From Flavilitoribacter nigricans DSM 23189 = NBRC 102662 (GTDB taxonomy: Bacteria; Bacteroidota; Bacteroidia; Chitinophagales; Saprospiraceae): a DNA stretch of 64,000 bases. The position numbers were made by a program, and so were the translations under genes. The notes below the pieces were generated by a model, which was not told where the DNA came from, did not search any database, and saw nothing but the letters and a program-made list of their open reading frames with translations. The stretch spans positions 124,001-188,000 of the forward strand of contig NZ_PDUD01000020.1 in NCBI RefSeq assembly GCF_002646595.1. The letters run 5' to 3'. Below, piece after piece: positions 45,961-54,157 of this stretch. Numbering within the stretch: the first letter of the stretch is position 1; every line of letters starts with the position of its first letter.

Positions 45961-46695
45961 TTACTGGTCGGACAAAGCCCGTAGCAATCGCACGAGATCG
46001 GCTTCGTCGGAAAGTCCTAGTTTTTCCGCCTTGATGATCCGTTGTATCTCCTGGCTGTGATCCGGCAGTGCCTTTTCGATGGCTTTCTTTTTGAGTTTTA
46101 CCTTCTGGAAGGCCTGTCCGTTTTCCTGAAGCCAGAGCGAGCTTTGGTCGATGAATTCGTCGTAGCGTTTGTTGCTGCTGTAAGCACCCTGATAATCGGC
46201 TTGGCGAAACTCCTTAGCCGGCAGCCGAAGCAGGACGAACTGGTCATCCAGCAATACCTCGTAAAACCTGAGTTTGGGACTGTTGGAGCCTTCGATCCTG
46301 CCTTCCGGAAAAACGCGGAACAGACGCGGTGAGCCGGAGTCGGTCATTAGCTGGAGTGATCGGACTTTGTTGGTAGGCAAGGTTCCGGTAAAACCGTTAT
46401 TGAGGCGAAAGTAGAGGATTTGGTCAGCCAGGTCGAGCTTCACCAGCACTTCTTCACCGTATCCCGTTTTCCCCGCCAGTTCGAAAGTGCCTTTTTGCCA
46501 ATCCTCGTTCAGAAACGGACTACCCTTGACCCCTTCGTAACGGGTGTCGATCGAGCGAACGGCGCCGCTGCCGGGATTTAGGTTGGAAAGGTCCTGGAGA
46601 TCCTGTTCGGTATAAGAGGTATTGGTCGGCCGGTTTTGCCCGGGCAAAAGTCCGGATCCCAGCACCATGATCAACAAGAGCAACTGCGTTTTCAT
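45961..46695 (-). CDS. Hypothetical secreted protein
   Basis: A 244-residue exported protein starting at the ATG at 46695, where MKTQLLLLIMVLGSGLLPGQ is a clear signal peptide; the longer upstream reading adds 65 residues without signal character. The mature part looks like a small beta-rich domain (KGTFELAGKTGYGEEVLVKLDLADQILYFRL) followed by a charged helical tail rich in Lys and Glu. I do not recognise a family. It is convergent with the serine hydrolase gene. Confidence 0.75.
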   Translation of the reverse strand: MKTQLLLLIMVLGSGLLPGQNRPTNTSYTEQDLQDLSNLNPGSGAVRSIDTRYEGVKGSPFLNEDWQKGTFELAGKTGYGEEVLVKLDLADQILYFRLNNGFTGTLPTNKVRSLQLMTDSGSPRLFRVFPEGRIEGSNSPKLRFYEVLLDDQFVLLRLPAKEFRQADYQGAYSSNKRYDEFIDQSSLWLQENGQAFQKVKLKKKAIEKALPDHSQEIQRIIKAEKLGLSDEADLVRLLRALSDQ

Positions 46696-46988
46696 ATTTC
46701 CGTTTTGTGATTCAGCCATTGAAAGTACGATAATCGGAGGATAGAGAAAAGAAGTGTTTGCTTTTTTGCTGTGGGGAATAGGATGAACAATTGTCATTCG
46801 TAAAGCTAACTGGAGCAGGTCGGGGAAAGGCCCTTTAGCTACCTGCAAAGATCCGGTTAACCGGCCAAATCCGCTGTTTATCCCCTTCATCCGGGCTTTA
46901 GTACCGGCGAAACTTTTCTACCGGCGCTTTTTTCCCTTTATTTATAGTCACCTTCAACCTAATGCATTGCCTTATCAAACCCGGATAA

Positions 46989-48725
46989 ATGAGCAAGACG
47001 GACCTCTTTCAACAATTTGAACAAATTCACGAAGAACAACTGCCGGTACCCAGACACAAATTACACGGCTGGCAGCATTTCGCCGGCCTCTATGCCGCCG
47101 AACACGTAGCCGCTACGGAATTCGTCATCGGGGCCACCTTTGTGGCGCTGGGCGCCAAAACCATGGATATCCTTTTAGGGTTGTTTATCGGCAATATTCT
47201 GGCGGTTCTGAGCTGGACCCTGATCACGGCTCCCATTGCGGTGGAAACCCGCCTTAGCCTGTACACTTATCTCAACAAGATTGCCGGCGATTCCATGTCC
47301 AAACTGTACGATTGGGCCAACGTGATCATATTTACCGTCATTTCTGCGGCAATGGTGACCGTTTCGGCCACGGCCGTGCGCTTTGCTTTCGGCATTCCGG
47401 CCCAGCTCAACTGGTATCCCACCAATCTGTGGTTTGTGCTGGTGGTAGCCGTGGTCGGACTGGTGGTGGTTTCGGTAGCCATTTACGGCTTTAACGCCGT
47501 TTCCGATTTTTCCGGCATCTGTGCACCCTGGCTGTTCACCATGTTCATCAGCGGTGCATTCGTTTTATTGCCCGCTTTATCCCTGGCGGTATTGGGAGAG
47601 CCCCTGCCGGATAGTTGGGGGGCGTTCATTGAATTGGGTGATCAATCCATCTGGACCGGGATCAACAGCGAGGGCGAACCGGGCATCGGTCTGCTGGAAG
47701 TGGCCGGTTTCGGCTGGGCCGCTAATACCATCACGCACTTCGGTCTGATCGATATGGCCCTGTTGCGATTTGCCAAAAAGAAGATCTACGGTCTGGCTAC
47801 GAGTACCGGGATGATGTTCGGGCATTACATCGCCTGGATATCCGCCGGGATCATGGGGGCCGGTACCGCAGTGATCCTGGGCAAAACGATCGTTGAACTC
47901 GATCCCGGAGATGTGGCCTATTACGCTTTGGGCTGGTCCGGATTCGTGATCGTGATCGTTGCCGGGTGGACGACGGCGATCACCAATCTTTACCGCGCCG
48001 GGCTGGCCGCACAATCGGTTTTTACCCGCTTTTCCCGCAGAACCACAACGCTCGCTGTCGGCTTGGCCATGATCGTAGTAGCCGTATTCCCGTTTGTCTT
48101 TTCTCAGATTCTGCCGCTGCTTACCTACGCCGGATTGTTGGTGGTGCCGGTCGGTGCCATCGTGTTTGCGGAGCACCAGATCTTTCCCCGTATCGGTTAT
48201 ACCCGATACTGGCGTTCGTACCGGGAGCTGTCCCACAGCGTGCCGGCAATAGCTTCCTGGGGTCTTGGCCTGGTATTTGGATTTGGATTAAATATGTTGA
48301 ATGTCATGTCCTTCTACTATCTGTTCATTCCCACCTGGATCTTCACCATTTTCCTTTACACCTTTCTGGCCGGTCGGTACGGTGCCGGAGAGCAGTATCC
48401 GGTAGCGGAAGCCAGAGAGGCCGAGCGGAACCGTCAGATTGATCTGTACCAGGAAGAGAAAGCGGCGGGGGAACCAGTCCCGGTCAAGGACCATTCCCCT
48501 TTTTCCAAAGTGCTGCACGCGATGTCAATCCTGGCTCTCGTCATTACGCTGATCCTGGCCGGGATCGTACTGTTCGGCAGTTCGGACGCGGCGGAATACG
48601 AAATCAACCGGGACCGGTTTTATTTCTACGGTTTCCTGTGCACCCTCATTTATTTTATTACGGCATACTGGGCTATGCGGCGCACCAAGGCCCTGAATGC
48701 GGACCCATCAACAAACGTAAACTGA
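46989..48725 (+). CDS. NCS1-type nucleobase:cation symporter family transporter
   Basis: A 578-residue inner-membrane protein with about twelve hydrophobic helices. The N-terminus (DLFQQFEQIHEEQLPVP) is cytoplasmic and charged. The region EFVIGATFVALGAKTMDILLGLFIGNIL resembles the first helices of the cytosine/purine/hydantoin permease family. The last helices and a charged C-terminus follow. The gene abuts the polyol dehydrogenase gene with no spacer, so its substrate may be a sugar acid or polyol rather than a nucleobase, which would be unusual for the family. Substrate is inference from the neighbour. Confidence 0.82.
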   Translation: MSKTDLFQQFEQIHEEQLPVPRHKLHGWQHFAGLYAAEHVAATEFVIGATFVALGAKTMDILLGLFIGNILAVLSWTLITAPIAVETRLSLYTYLNKIAGDSMSKLYDWANVIIFTVISAAMVTVSATAVRFAFGIPAQLNWYPTNLWFVLVVAVVGLVVVSVAIYGFNAVSDFSGICAPWLFTMFISGAFVLLPALSLAVLGEPLPDSWGAFIELGDQSIWTGINSEGEPGIGLLEVAGFGWAANTITHFGLIDMALLRFAKKKIYGLATSTGMMFGHYIAWISAGIMGAGTAVILGKTIVELDPGDVAYYALGWSGFVIVIVAGWTTAITNLYRAGLAAQSVFTRFSRRTTTLAVGLAMIVVAVFPFVFSQILPLLTYAGLLVVPVGAIVFAEHQIFPRIGYTRYWRSYRELSHSVPAIASWGLGLVFGFGLNMLNVMSFYYLFIPTWIFTIFLYTFLAGRYGAGEQYPVAEAREAERNRQIDLYQEEKAAGEPVPVKDHSPFSKVLHAMSILALVITLILAGIVLFGSSDAAEYEINRDRFYFYGFLCTLIYFITAYWAMRRTKALNADPSTNVN

Positions 48726-50216
48726 ATGGAAATCTTCCAACTTAATAAAGATCATTTAGCCCAAATAAAGGACCGGATCGCAATCCCGAATTACGACCGG
48801 AAAAAGCTCAAAGCCGGTATTGTGCACATCGGAGTCGGTGGTTTTCACCGGTCGCACCAGGCGTATTATATCCATCAACTGCTAGAAAAACCGGGAACTG
48901 CGGACTGGGGGATTTGCGGAATGGGTTTGAGGGAAGGAGACCGGCGGATCTACGATGTGCTGCGCAAGCAGGATTATCTGTACACCCTGATCACACGCCA
49001 TCCGGACGGCAGAATAGATAGCACCCTTATCGGTTCGATAATCGATTTTATCCTGGCCGTGGATACGCCCAAACTGGCCGTCAGTAAAATGGCCCATCCC
49101 GATACGCGGATCGTGTCCCTGACGATTACCGAGGGCGGCTACAATTTCCATCCGGTGACCGGTGCGTTTGATTTTGATCATCCGGATATTCAACATGAGA
49201 TCGCCCATCCCGATGATCCGAAAACAGTATACGGTTTTCTGGCTGCGGCCCTGAGGCAGCGACGGGAAAACGGCCTGCCGCCCTTTACCATTCTCTCCTG
49301 TGATAATATTCAGCACAACGGAGCGATGGCCCGAAAGATGTTACTGGCGTTTACCGAGCGGCAGGACCCGGAATTAGCCGGCTGGATAGCGCAGACCGTA
49401 CATTTCCCCAATACCATGGTGGACCGCATCACTCCCGTCACCGCTGACCGGGATATGGCTTACCTGCGGGAGGAACACGGCATTGCGGATGCGTGGCCGG
49501 TCACCTGTGAACCCTTTATCCAGTGGGTGGTAGAAGACCGGTTTTCCAATGGGCGCCCACCCTTGGAGCAGTTGGGCGTACAATTCGTCCCGGACGTTTC
49601 CCCTTACGAGAAAATGAAGATCCGTTTGCTGAACGCGGGGCATTCGGTACTGGGTATACCCGGAGCTATTCACGGCCATCCGACCATCAACGCCTGTATG
49701 GAAGATCCGGTATTTGCCACTTTTATGCGCAACTTCATGGATCTGGAAGCCACGCCGGTATTGGATCCGGTGGAAGGCATCGATCTGGAAAAATACAAGG
49801 ATACGCTGGAAGAACGGTTTGCCAATCCGAACATCAAAGACAGCGTAGCCCGGATCTGCTCGGAAAGTTCGGCGAAATTGCCCAAATTCCTGCTCCCGAC
49901 CCTGCAGAAGAATCTGGCCGCGGGTGGGCCGATCACTTACGCCACGCTGGTACTGGCTGCCTGGTGTTACTACAGCGACAAGCAACAGGATGAAAATGGA
50001 GCAGCACTGGAGATCAGTGATGTCATGAGCGATGAGTTGCACCGGGCTGCCCGGGAAACGGCAACCGATCCGGCAGCTTTCCTGCGTCAAAAGAATTTAT
50101 TCGGAGACCTGATGGACGATAATCGTTTTATGGATCAATACGGTCTGATGATCCGCCAGTTGTACGGGCAAAAAGACATCAGAGCGCTGATGCAATCCGT
50201 CATGGATAGGGAATAA
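48726..50216 (+). CDS. Mannitol dehydrogenase family oxidoreductase
   Basis: A 496-residue cytoplasmic NAD(P)-dependent long-chain polyol dehydrogenase. The nucleotide-binding start is VHIGVGGFHRSHQAYY (about residues 33-48). The catalytic signature KxxxxNxxH is present as Lys299, Asn304 and His307 in KIRLLNAGH. Relatives are mannitol 2-dehydrogenase, fructuronate reductase and tagaturonate reductase. It follows the transporter gene without any gap, so both are translated from one mRNA and probably handle one substrate. Uronate use would fit the glycan lyase and hydrolase genes elsewhere in the window. Confidence 0.95.
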   Translation: MEIFQLNKDHLAQIKDRIAIPNYDRKKLKAGIVHIGVGGFHRSHQAYYIHQLLEKPGTADWGICGMGLREGDRRIYDVLRKQDYLYTLITRHPDGRIDSTLIGSIIDFILAVDTPKLAVSKMAHPDTRIVSLTITEGGYNFHPVTGAFDFDHPDIQHEIAHPDDPKTVYGFLAAALRQRRENGLPPFTILSCDNIQHNGAMARKMLLAFTERQDPELAGWIAQTVHFPNTMVDRITPVTADRDMAYLREEHGIADAWPVTCEPFIQWVVEDRFSNGRPPLEQLGVQFVPDVSPYEKMKIRLLNAGHSVLGIPGAIHGHPTINACMEDPVFATFMRNFMDLEATPVLDPVEGIDLEKYKDTLEERFANPNIKDSVARICSESSAKLPKFLLPTLQKNLAAGGPITYATLVLAAWCYYSDKQQDENGAALEISDVMSDELHRAARETATDPAAFLRQKNLFGDLMDDNRFMDQYGLMIRQLYGQKDIRALMQSVMDRE

Positions 50217-50292
50217 GAGGCTATCGACGGTTTCGACCTGCTTGTGAAGTGATGGGAACAGCGCGCAGAAAAGATCACCTAAAACTGAACCT

Positions 50293-50793
50293 ATGAAAAA
50301 GATCATTTTATGCTTGCTACCTATTTGGGTAATCTCCATTGGCTGTGCACCGGTGCAATCGGCAGACCCGGAGAGCGATCTTCGGGAGTCCAATAAACAG
50401 CTAGCGGTGAACTACATAACGGAAGTAGTCAACAAGCAGCAACTGGCCTTAATCGATACCTTGTTCTCACCGGACTACACCTTTCACGAATGGAATGGGG
50501 AAGCAGTGCAAAATCTGAAATCCGGAGCCCTGCTGTCCTTTCTGGAATATTTATTCCGGGCATTTCCGGATCTACAGTATACGGTGGTGGATGCCATTGC
50601 CGAAGGGGACCGGGTGGCTCTTAACCTCAGCGCAGAAGGAACCCACCGGGACGAATTTCTCGGATTCGAAGCTTCAGGGAACAAGGTCATCTATCGGGAA
50701 ATGTTCTTCTTCAAGATGAAGGATAATAAGATCACCGAAGGCTGGGCGGTGGTTGATGTAGATCGGGTGAAATCCCAACTGCAATCGCAATGA
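50293..50793 (+). CDS. SnoaL-like/ester cyclase family lipoprotein
   Basis: A 166-residue exported lipoprotein with lipobox Cys near residue 17 (VISIGC). The mature domain is the NTF2-like SnoaL fold of the ester cyclase type: VNYITEVVNKQQLALIDTLFSPDYTFHEW, a middle strand pair, and FRAFPDLQYTVVDAIAEGDRVALNLSAEGTHRDEFLG. The end FKMKDNKITEGWAVVDVDRV is typical. Many such proteins have no known reaction. It is followed by a bidirectional terminator and the convergent superoxide dismutase gene. Confidence 0.85.
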   Translation: MKKIILCLLPIWVISIGCAPVQSADPESDLRESNKQLAVNYITEVVNKQQLALIDTLFSPDYTFHEWNGEAVQNLKSGALLSFLEYLFRAFPDLQYTVVDAIAEGDRVALNLSAEGTHRDEFLGFEASGNKVIYREMFFFKMKDNKITEGWAVVDVDRVKSQLQSQ

Positions 50794-50852
50794 CAAATTC
50801 GATGTGCCCAAATCAGGCGAAAAGGTAAATGCAGTAGAGTCCTGAAATTGTA

Positions 50853-50889
50853 GGGAAGAAAGAACAACCCTAAAGGCTTCTTTCTTCCC
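50853..50889. terminator. Bidirectional terminator
   Basis: A perfect 12-base inverted repeat, GGGAAGAAAGAA and TTCTTTCTTCCC, with a 13-base loop. It lies between the ends of two convergent genes and can serve both. Confidence 0.75.
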
Positions 50890-50899
50890 CGGCAGGTGT

Positions 50900-51523
50900 C
50901 TATTGTACTTTGGCCAGCGCTGCTTCGTATTTCTGCTCCACTGCGGTCCAGTCCAGTACGGACCAGAAAGCTTCCAGGTATTCGGCGCGTTTGTTCTGGT
51001 ATTTCAGGTAATAGGCGTGTTCCCAGACATCTATGCCCAGAATGGGAAATCCGCGATCCGTCAGATTGGTATCCATCAGCGGATTATCCTGGTTGGCGGT
51101 CGAAGTGATGCCGATGGTGCCGTTGTACTTGACGATCAGCCAGGCCCATCCGGAACCAAAACGCGTCAGTCCGGTCTGTTTGAATTGCTCTTTGAAGTTT
51201 TCCAGGCTGCCGAAAACCTTATTGATCTCATCCGCCAGTTTCCCCGTTGGAGAGGTTTTGGGGGAAGGGGACAAGGTCTCCCAAAAGAGCGCATGATTGT
51301 AGTGGCCGCCTCCGTTGTTTCTTACGGCGGTGGTGTATTTGCTGATGTTCTGCAAAATGTCTTCCAGACTTTCCTGTTCGGCTTCCGTTCCGGCAATCGC
51401 GTTATTCAGGTTGTTGACATATCCCTGGTGGTGACGTTGGTGGTGGATCTGCATGGTCTGTGCGTCAAAGTGAGGTTCCAGTGCATCATGGGCATAAGAA
51501 AGCTCGGGCAATGTGTAACTCAT
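50900..51523 (-). CDS. sodA: Superoxide dismutase (Mn/Fe family)
   Basis: A 207-residue enzyme, the usual length for the family. All four metal ligands are visible: His27 (IHHQRHH), His77 (GGGHYNHALFW), Asp165 and His169 (DVWEHAYYLKYQNKRAEY). The GGGHxNH motif suggests the manganese form, but Fe use or cambialism cannot be excluded. No signal peptide is present, so it is cytoplasmic. It converts superoxide to peroxide and oxygen. The gene is divergent from the SufR-like regulator, and its promoter overlaps a SufR-like operator. Confidence 0.97.
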   Translation of the reverse strand: MSYTLPELSYAHDALEPHFDAQTMQIHHQRHHQGYVNNLNNAIAGTEAEQESLEDILQNISKYTTAVRNNGGGHYNHALFWETLSPSPKTSPTGKLADEINKVFGSLENFKEQFKQTGLTRFGSGWAWLIVKYNGTIGITSTANQDNPLMDTNLTDRGFPILGIDVWEHAYYLKYQNKRAEYLEAFWSVLDWTAVEQKYEAALAKVQ

Positions 51524-51555
51524 AATAAGGTCTTTTTTATTGTTTAAATGCGTTG

Positions 51556-51585
51556 CAAATTTAAATGGATGTTTAAATAAAACAA
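51556..51585 (-). promoter_or_regulatory. Promoter of the superoxide dismutase gene
   Basis: On the minus strand TTG (51585-51583), a 19-base spacer and TAAATTTG (51563-51556) fit the Bacteroidota consensus closely. The expected transcript would start about 27 bases ahead of the ATG. Confidence 0.6.
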
Positions 51586-51601
51586 CTAATTACTTGTTTT
51601 A
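51578..51601. promoter_or_regulatory. SufR-like operator
   Basis: An 8-base inverted repeat TAAAACAA / TTGTTTTA. Within it CAAC-TAATTA-CTTG differs by one base from the CAAC-N6-GTTG site bound by cyanobacterial SufR. It overlaps the -33 element of the sod promoter and lies ahead of the SufR-like gene. Confidence 0.5.
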
Positions 51602-51676
51602 ATAGAATAACATTGGCTTTGATTTAGTTGAGTGGAGGAGGCTTTTTTTACAATAAATTCGGAATAAGTCCCGGTT

Positions 51677-51708
51677 TTTGCCGATTTGCCGAATTATACT
51701 TAACTTTA
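51677..51708 (+). promoter_or_regulatory. Promoter of the SufR-like gene
   Basis: TTTG at 51677-51680, a 20-base spacer and TAACTTTA at 51701-51708, one base off TAnnTTTG. Confidence 0.45.
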
Positions 51709-51762
51709 AAATCTGGTAATAAAACAAATTAAAAATTGGAAAATAGATCGACAAGCGACCGG

Positions 51763-52368
51763 ATGCTCACCTTTATCAAAATGAGGCATGAGGTAACGGC
51801 AGCCATGCTGGCCGGAGCGTTTGACATGACGAAAGAAGGAGCCCGCCAGCATTTGCTGAAACTGGAAAACGGCGGACTCGTGGCGAGCTTCACCAAAAGT
51901 GAAGGGGTAGGGCGGCCGACGACGTATTACGCACTGACGGAAAAGGGGCTCGCACGTTTCCCCGACGCGCACGCCCAGGTGACTGTAGAGTTGTTGAGGT
52001 CGGTCAAAAGTCTGCTGGGCGAAAATGCCCTGGACCTCTTGATCAGTGACCGGGAGCAGCAGACCTACAAGCGATACGAAAGCAGCCTGCAGGAGGCTGC
52101 GTCTCTGGAAGAGCGGCTGGACCGACTTGCCCGACTAAGATCGGAAGAGGGATACATGGCGGAGTGGAAAAAGGAGGACGGGGAATATTTCCTGATCGAG
52201 AATCACTGCCCGATCTGCGCCGCAGCGACGGAATGCCAGGGATTTTGCCGCGCGGAATTGAAAAACTTCCGGCAACTGATCGGCGAAGAATACACCGTAG
52301 AAAGAGTACAGCATATCATCACGGACGGTCAGCGCTGTGTCTACCGGATCGTTCCCGCAGCAGACTGA
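51763..52368 (+). CDS. SufR-like Fe-S helix-turn-helix regulator
   Basis: A transcription factor of about 201 residues. The ATG at 51763 is chosen; a TTG at 51736 would add nine residues (ENRSTSDR). The N-terminal winged helix reads MTKEGARQHLLKLENGGLV. The C-terminal part contains CPICAAATECQGFCRAEL with four cysteines spaced C-x2-C-x5-C-x3-C, plus a later Cys in GQRCVYRI, as expected of a cluster-binding SufR/DtxR-like sensor. SufR represses Fe-S assembly genes when its cluster is present. Here the divergent gene is sod, so it probably links cluster damage to superoxide defence. Confidence 0.8.
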   Translation: MLTFIKMRHEVTAAMLAGAFDMTKEGARQHLLKLENGGLVASFTKSEGVGRPTTYYALTEKGLARFPDAHAQVTVELLRSVKSLLGENALDLLISDREQQTYKRYESSLQEAASLEERLDRLARLRSEEGYMAEWKKEDGEYFLIENHCPICAAATECQGFCRAELKNFRQLIGEEYTVERVQHIITDGQRCVYRIVPAAD

Positions 52369-52716
52369 CCACAATACAGATACTAAATTAATCGATTTGC
52401 TTAGCTCGACTTTAGCATTTTGATATTGGGTTCAATCAATAATGAAGAAAAAGGTACGTTCCTGGCAATCTAATGGCCAGGGCTACGCCCTTCGCCGCAA
52501 AATACATGATGGATCTACAAATATTTCCGCAGCTACGCCACTGAGGATTACAAGGGCATCGCCCTGGAGATATCCGACTTTTTCGGATGCTACTCCCCAG
52601 GTTCGAAGGCGCACCTGGGCTCCAATGTATTTTCAAACATCCGCTTCAAACCCGGATGTGCATAAATTAGATAATGACTTTGCTGAGCATTTGATTGCGC
52701 TCATTTCTAGAGTCTC
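52369..52716. other. Intergenic region carrying a REP-like element
   Basis: 348 bases between convergent genes. The region 52478-52570 is a palindrome-rich dispersed repeat. A 92-codon open frame runs across it (52442-52720) but looks like translated repeat. Confidence 0.55.
52478..52570. repeat. REP-like dispersed palindromic element, copy 1
   Basis: Contains CAGGGCTACGCCCTTCG (52478-52494), a 33-base block at 52512-52544 beginning GATCTACAAATATTTCCGCA, and an AGGGC-ATC-GCCCT palindrome (52553-52565). The same modules in the same order occur in reverse orientation at 62.85-62.99 kb. The 33-base block matches 30 of 33 there. Confidence 0.75.
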
Positions 52717-53586
52717 TTAAGCTTTCACTTCAGCCTGTCTAAAGGTCGAGGGGCTCGATCCGGTGTGTCGCTTGAAAAAATTATTGAAATAAGTAGGGTA
52801 ATCAAATCCAAGCGCAAAGGCCACTTCGGAAATATTCCAGGTGGTATGCTGCAGGATCGCTTTGGCCTCTCCGATAATCCGGTCGGAAATGAGAGCGGTA
52901 GTGGGTTTGCCGGTCACTTCTTTAACCGAGCGATTGAGGTGATTCACATGCACCGAGAGGTTTTCCGCGTAGTCTTTTGCACTTTTCAATTGCAGCGGGC
53001 GGTCCGGACTTTCGATCGGAAATTGTCGTTCCAGTAATTCCATAAAGACATTGGTCAGCCGGACTGCGGCATTTTTGTGTTGATCGTAGTTTTTGGAGGG
53101 TTGCAACTTCATCGATTCGTGCAGGATGAGGTTAATGTAGTTGCGGATCAGATCATCTTTGTGGGCGTAATCGGACTGCTGTTCTTCGATCATTTTTTGA
53201 AAGATGCTGTTCAAAAAACTGCGCTGTTCGTCACTGATCTCCAGGATGGGCGTACCGCCTAATTTGAAAAGTGGGGACTGTTGCAGGCTTTCCGTTCTAT
53301 TGTGCGGATCTAAAAAATCCTCCGAAAACAGACAGGTATAACCGACGTATTTGGTAGACAGCGTCTCCCAGGAATAGGGGATATGCGGGTTCCCGAAAAA
53401 CAGAATAGTCCCATCCGCTTCAAAACTCCGGTCGGCGTAGTGGATCTTGCTCTTGCCGGTAGTCAGACAGATCTTGTAGAATTCTTTTCGGCTGTAAACG
53501 CGGGTCGCATTTTCGTCGTCCTCAATTTGAAAAGCGTTGAAACCCTTCAGTTTTAACCTGGTATTGTATTCCGAAACAGCTCGCAT
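52717..53586 (-). CDS. AraC family transcriptional regulator
   Basis: A 289-residue regulator starting at the ATG at 53586 (an upstream TTG at 53613 would add nine residues). The N-terminal half is a cupin-like sensing domain with HADRSFEADGTILFFGNPHIPYSWE-like strands. The C-terminal half has the two AraC helix-turn-helix units: LQLKSAKDYAENLSVHVNHLNRSVKEVTGKPTT and the motif NISEVAFALGFDYPTYFNNFFKRHTGSSPSTFR. Inducer and targets are not known. The divergent zinc alcohol dehydrogenase gene is a candidate target, 570 bases away. Confidence 0.93.
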   Translation of the reverse strand: MRAVSEYNTRLKLKGFNAFQIEDDENATRVYSRKEFYKICLTTGKSKIHYADRSFEADGTILFFGNPHIPYSWETLSTKYVGYTCLFSEDFLDPHNRTESLQQSPLFKLGGTPILEISDEQRSFLNSIFQKMIEEQQSDYAHKDDLIRNYINLILHESMKLQPSKNYDQHKNAAVRLTNVFMELLERQFPIESPDRPLQLKSAKDYAENLSVHVNHLNRSVKEVTGKPTTALISDRIIGEAKAILQHTTWNISEVAFALGFDYPTYFNNFFKRHTGSSPSTFRQAEVKA

Positions 53587-54157
53587 AGCGTCCTTCTTTA
53601 TTAAGAAATTCAAACATTCCGAACCATGATCAGGTTCGGCCCCTCCACCGGTAACCCACCCTCCACATGTAAATAGTTATGATATTGGGGCAAAGAGTAG
53701 ATAATAGAACTCCCAACTTAATGCTTTTGTTTGAATATCTTAAAATTAAAGTGCTGTTGATACCTTGTGCTTGGGTAATGATCGATCTTTTGTTCCTCTA
53801 TTTCAGCCGATTCTTTTGTTGTGATCCTTTATCCATCCTGCTTAAAGCCTTCTTCTAATCACTGATTTTTCACTATTTAACGGTATCCGCTTTTTAGCTA
53901 CAGATCAATCCTCGCGTTGCAGCTGCATCCATCCGTCCGGATGCTCAATGGCTAGCGTTGCAGCCTCGTATTCCCGACTCCGCTTAAAAAACTGCCATTG
54001 TTTGAATTCATTAAGTTTTGATTTGATAATCATTATACATCCCCTTCCCGCCGCAGCTAACTTTGTACCAGATAATTTGGATGGAAGACCGGAACGATCA
54101 TCGGATCACCCATCCGGAAGATCATTCCCATAATAACAATATTCAAAGCATACCATC
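53587..54157. other. Divergent intergenic region
   Basis: 571 bases between the AraC gene and the Tat-exported dehydrogenase. A TAACTTTG box at 54058-54065 could be a -7 element, but no TTG lies at the right distance. Short open frames here have no coding signs. Confidence 0.5.

Noticed and set aside
52442-52720. A 92-codon open frame between the SufR-like and AraC genes
   Set aside because: It runs through the palindromic dispersed repeat and lacks coding character.
53948-54133. A 61-codon open frame before the Tat dehydrogenase
   Set aside because: No start context, no motif, low hydrophobic order; likely chance.
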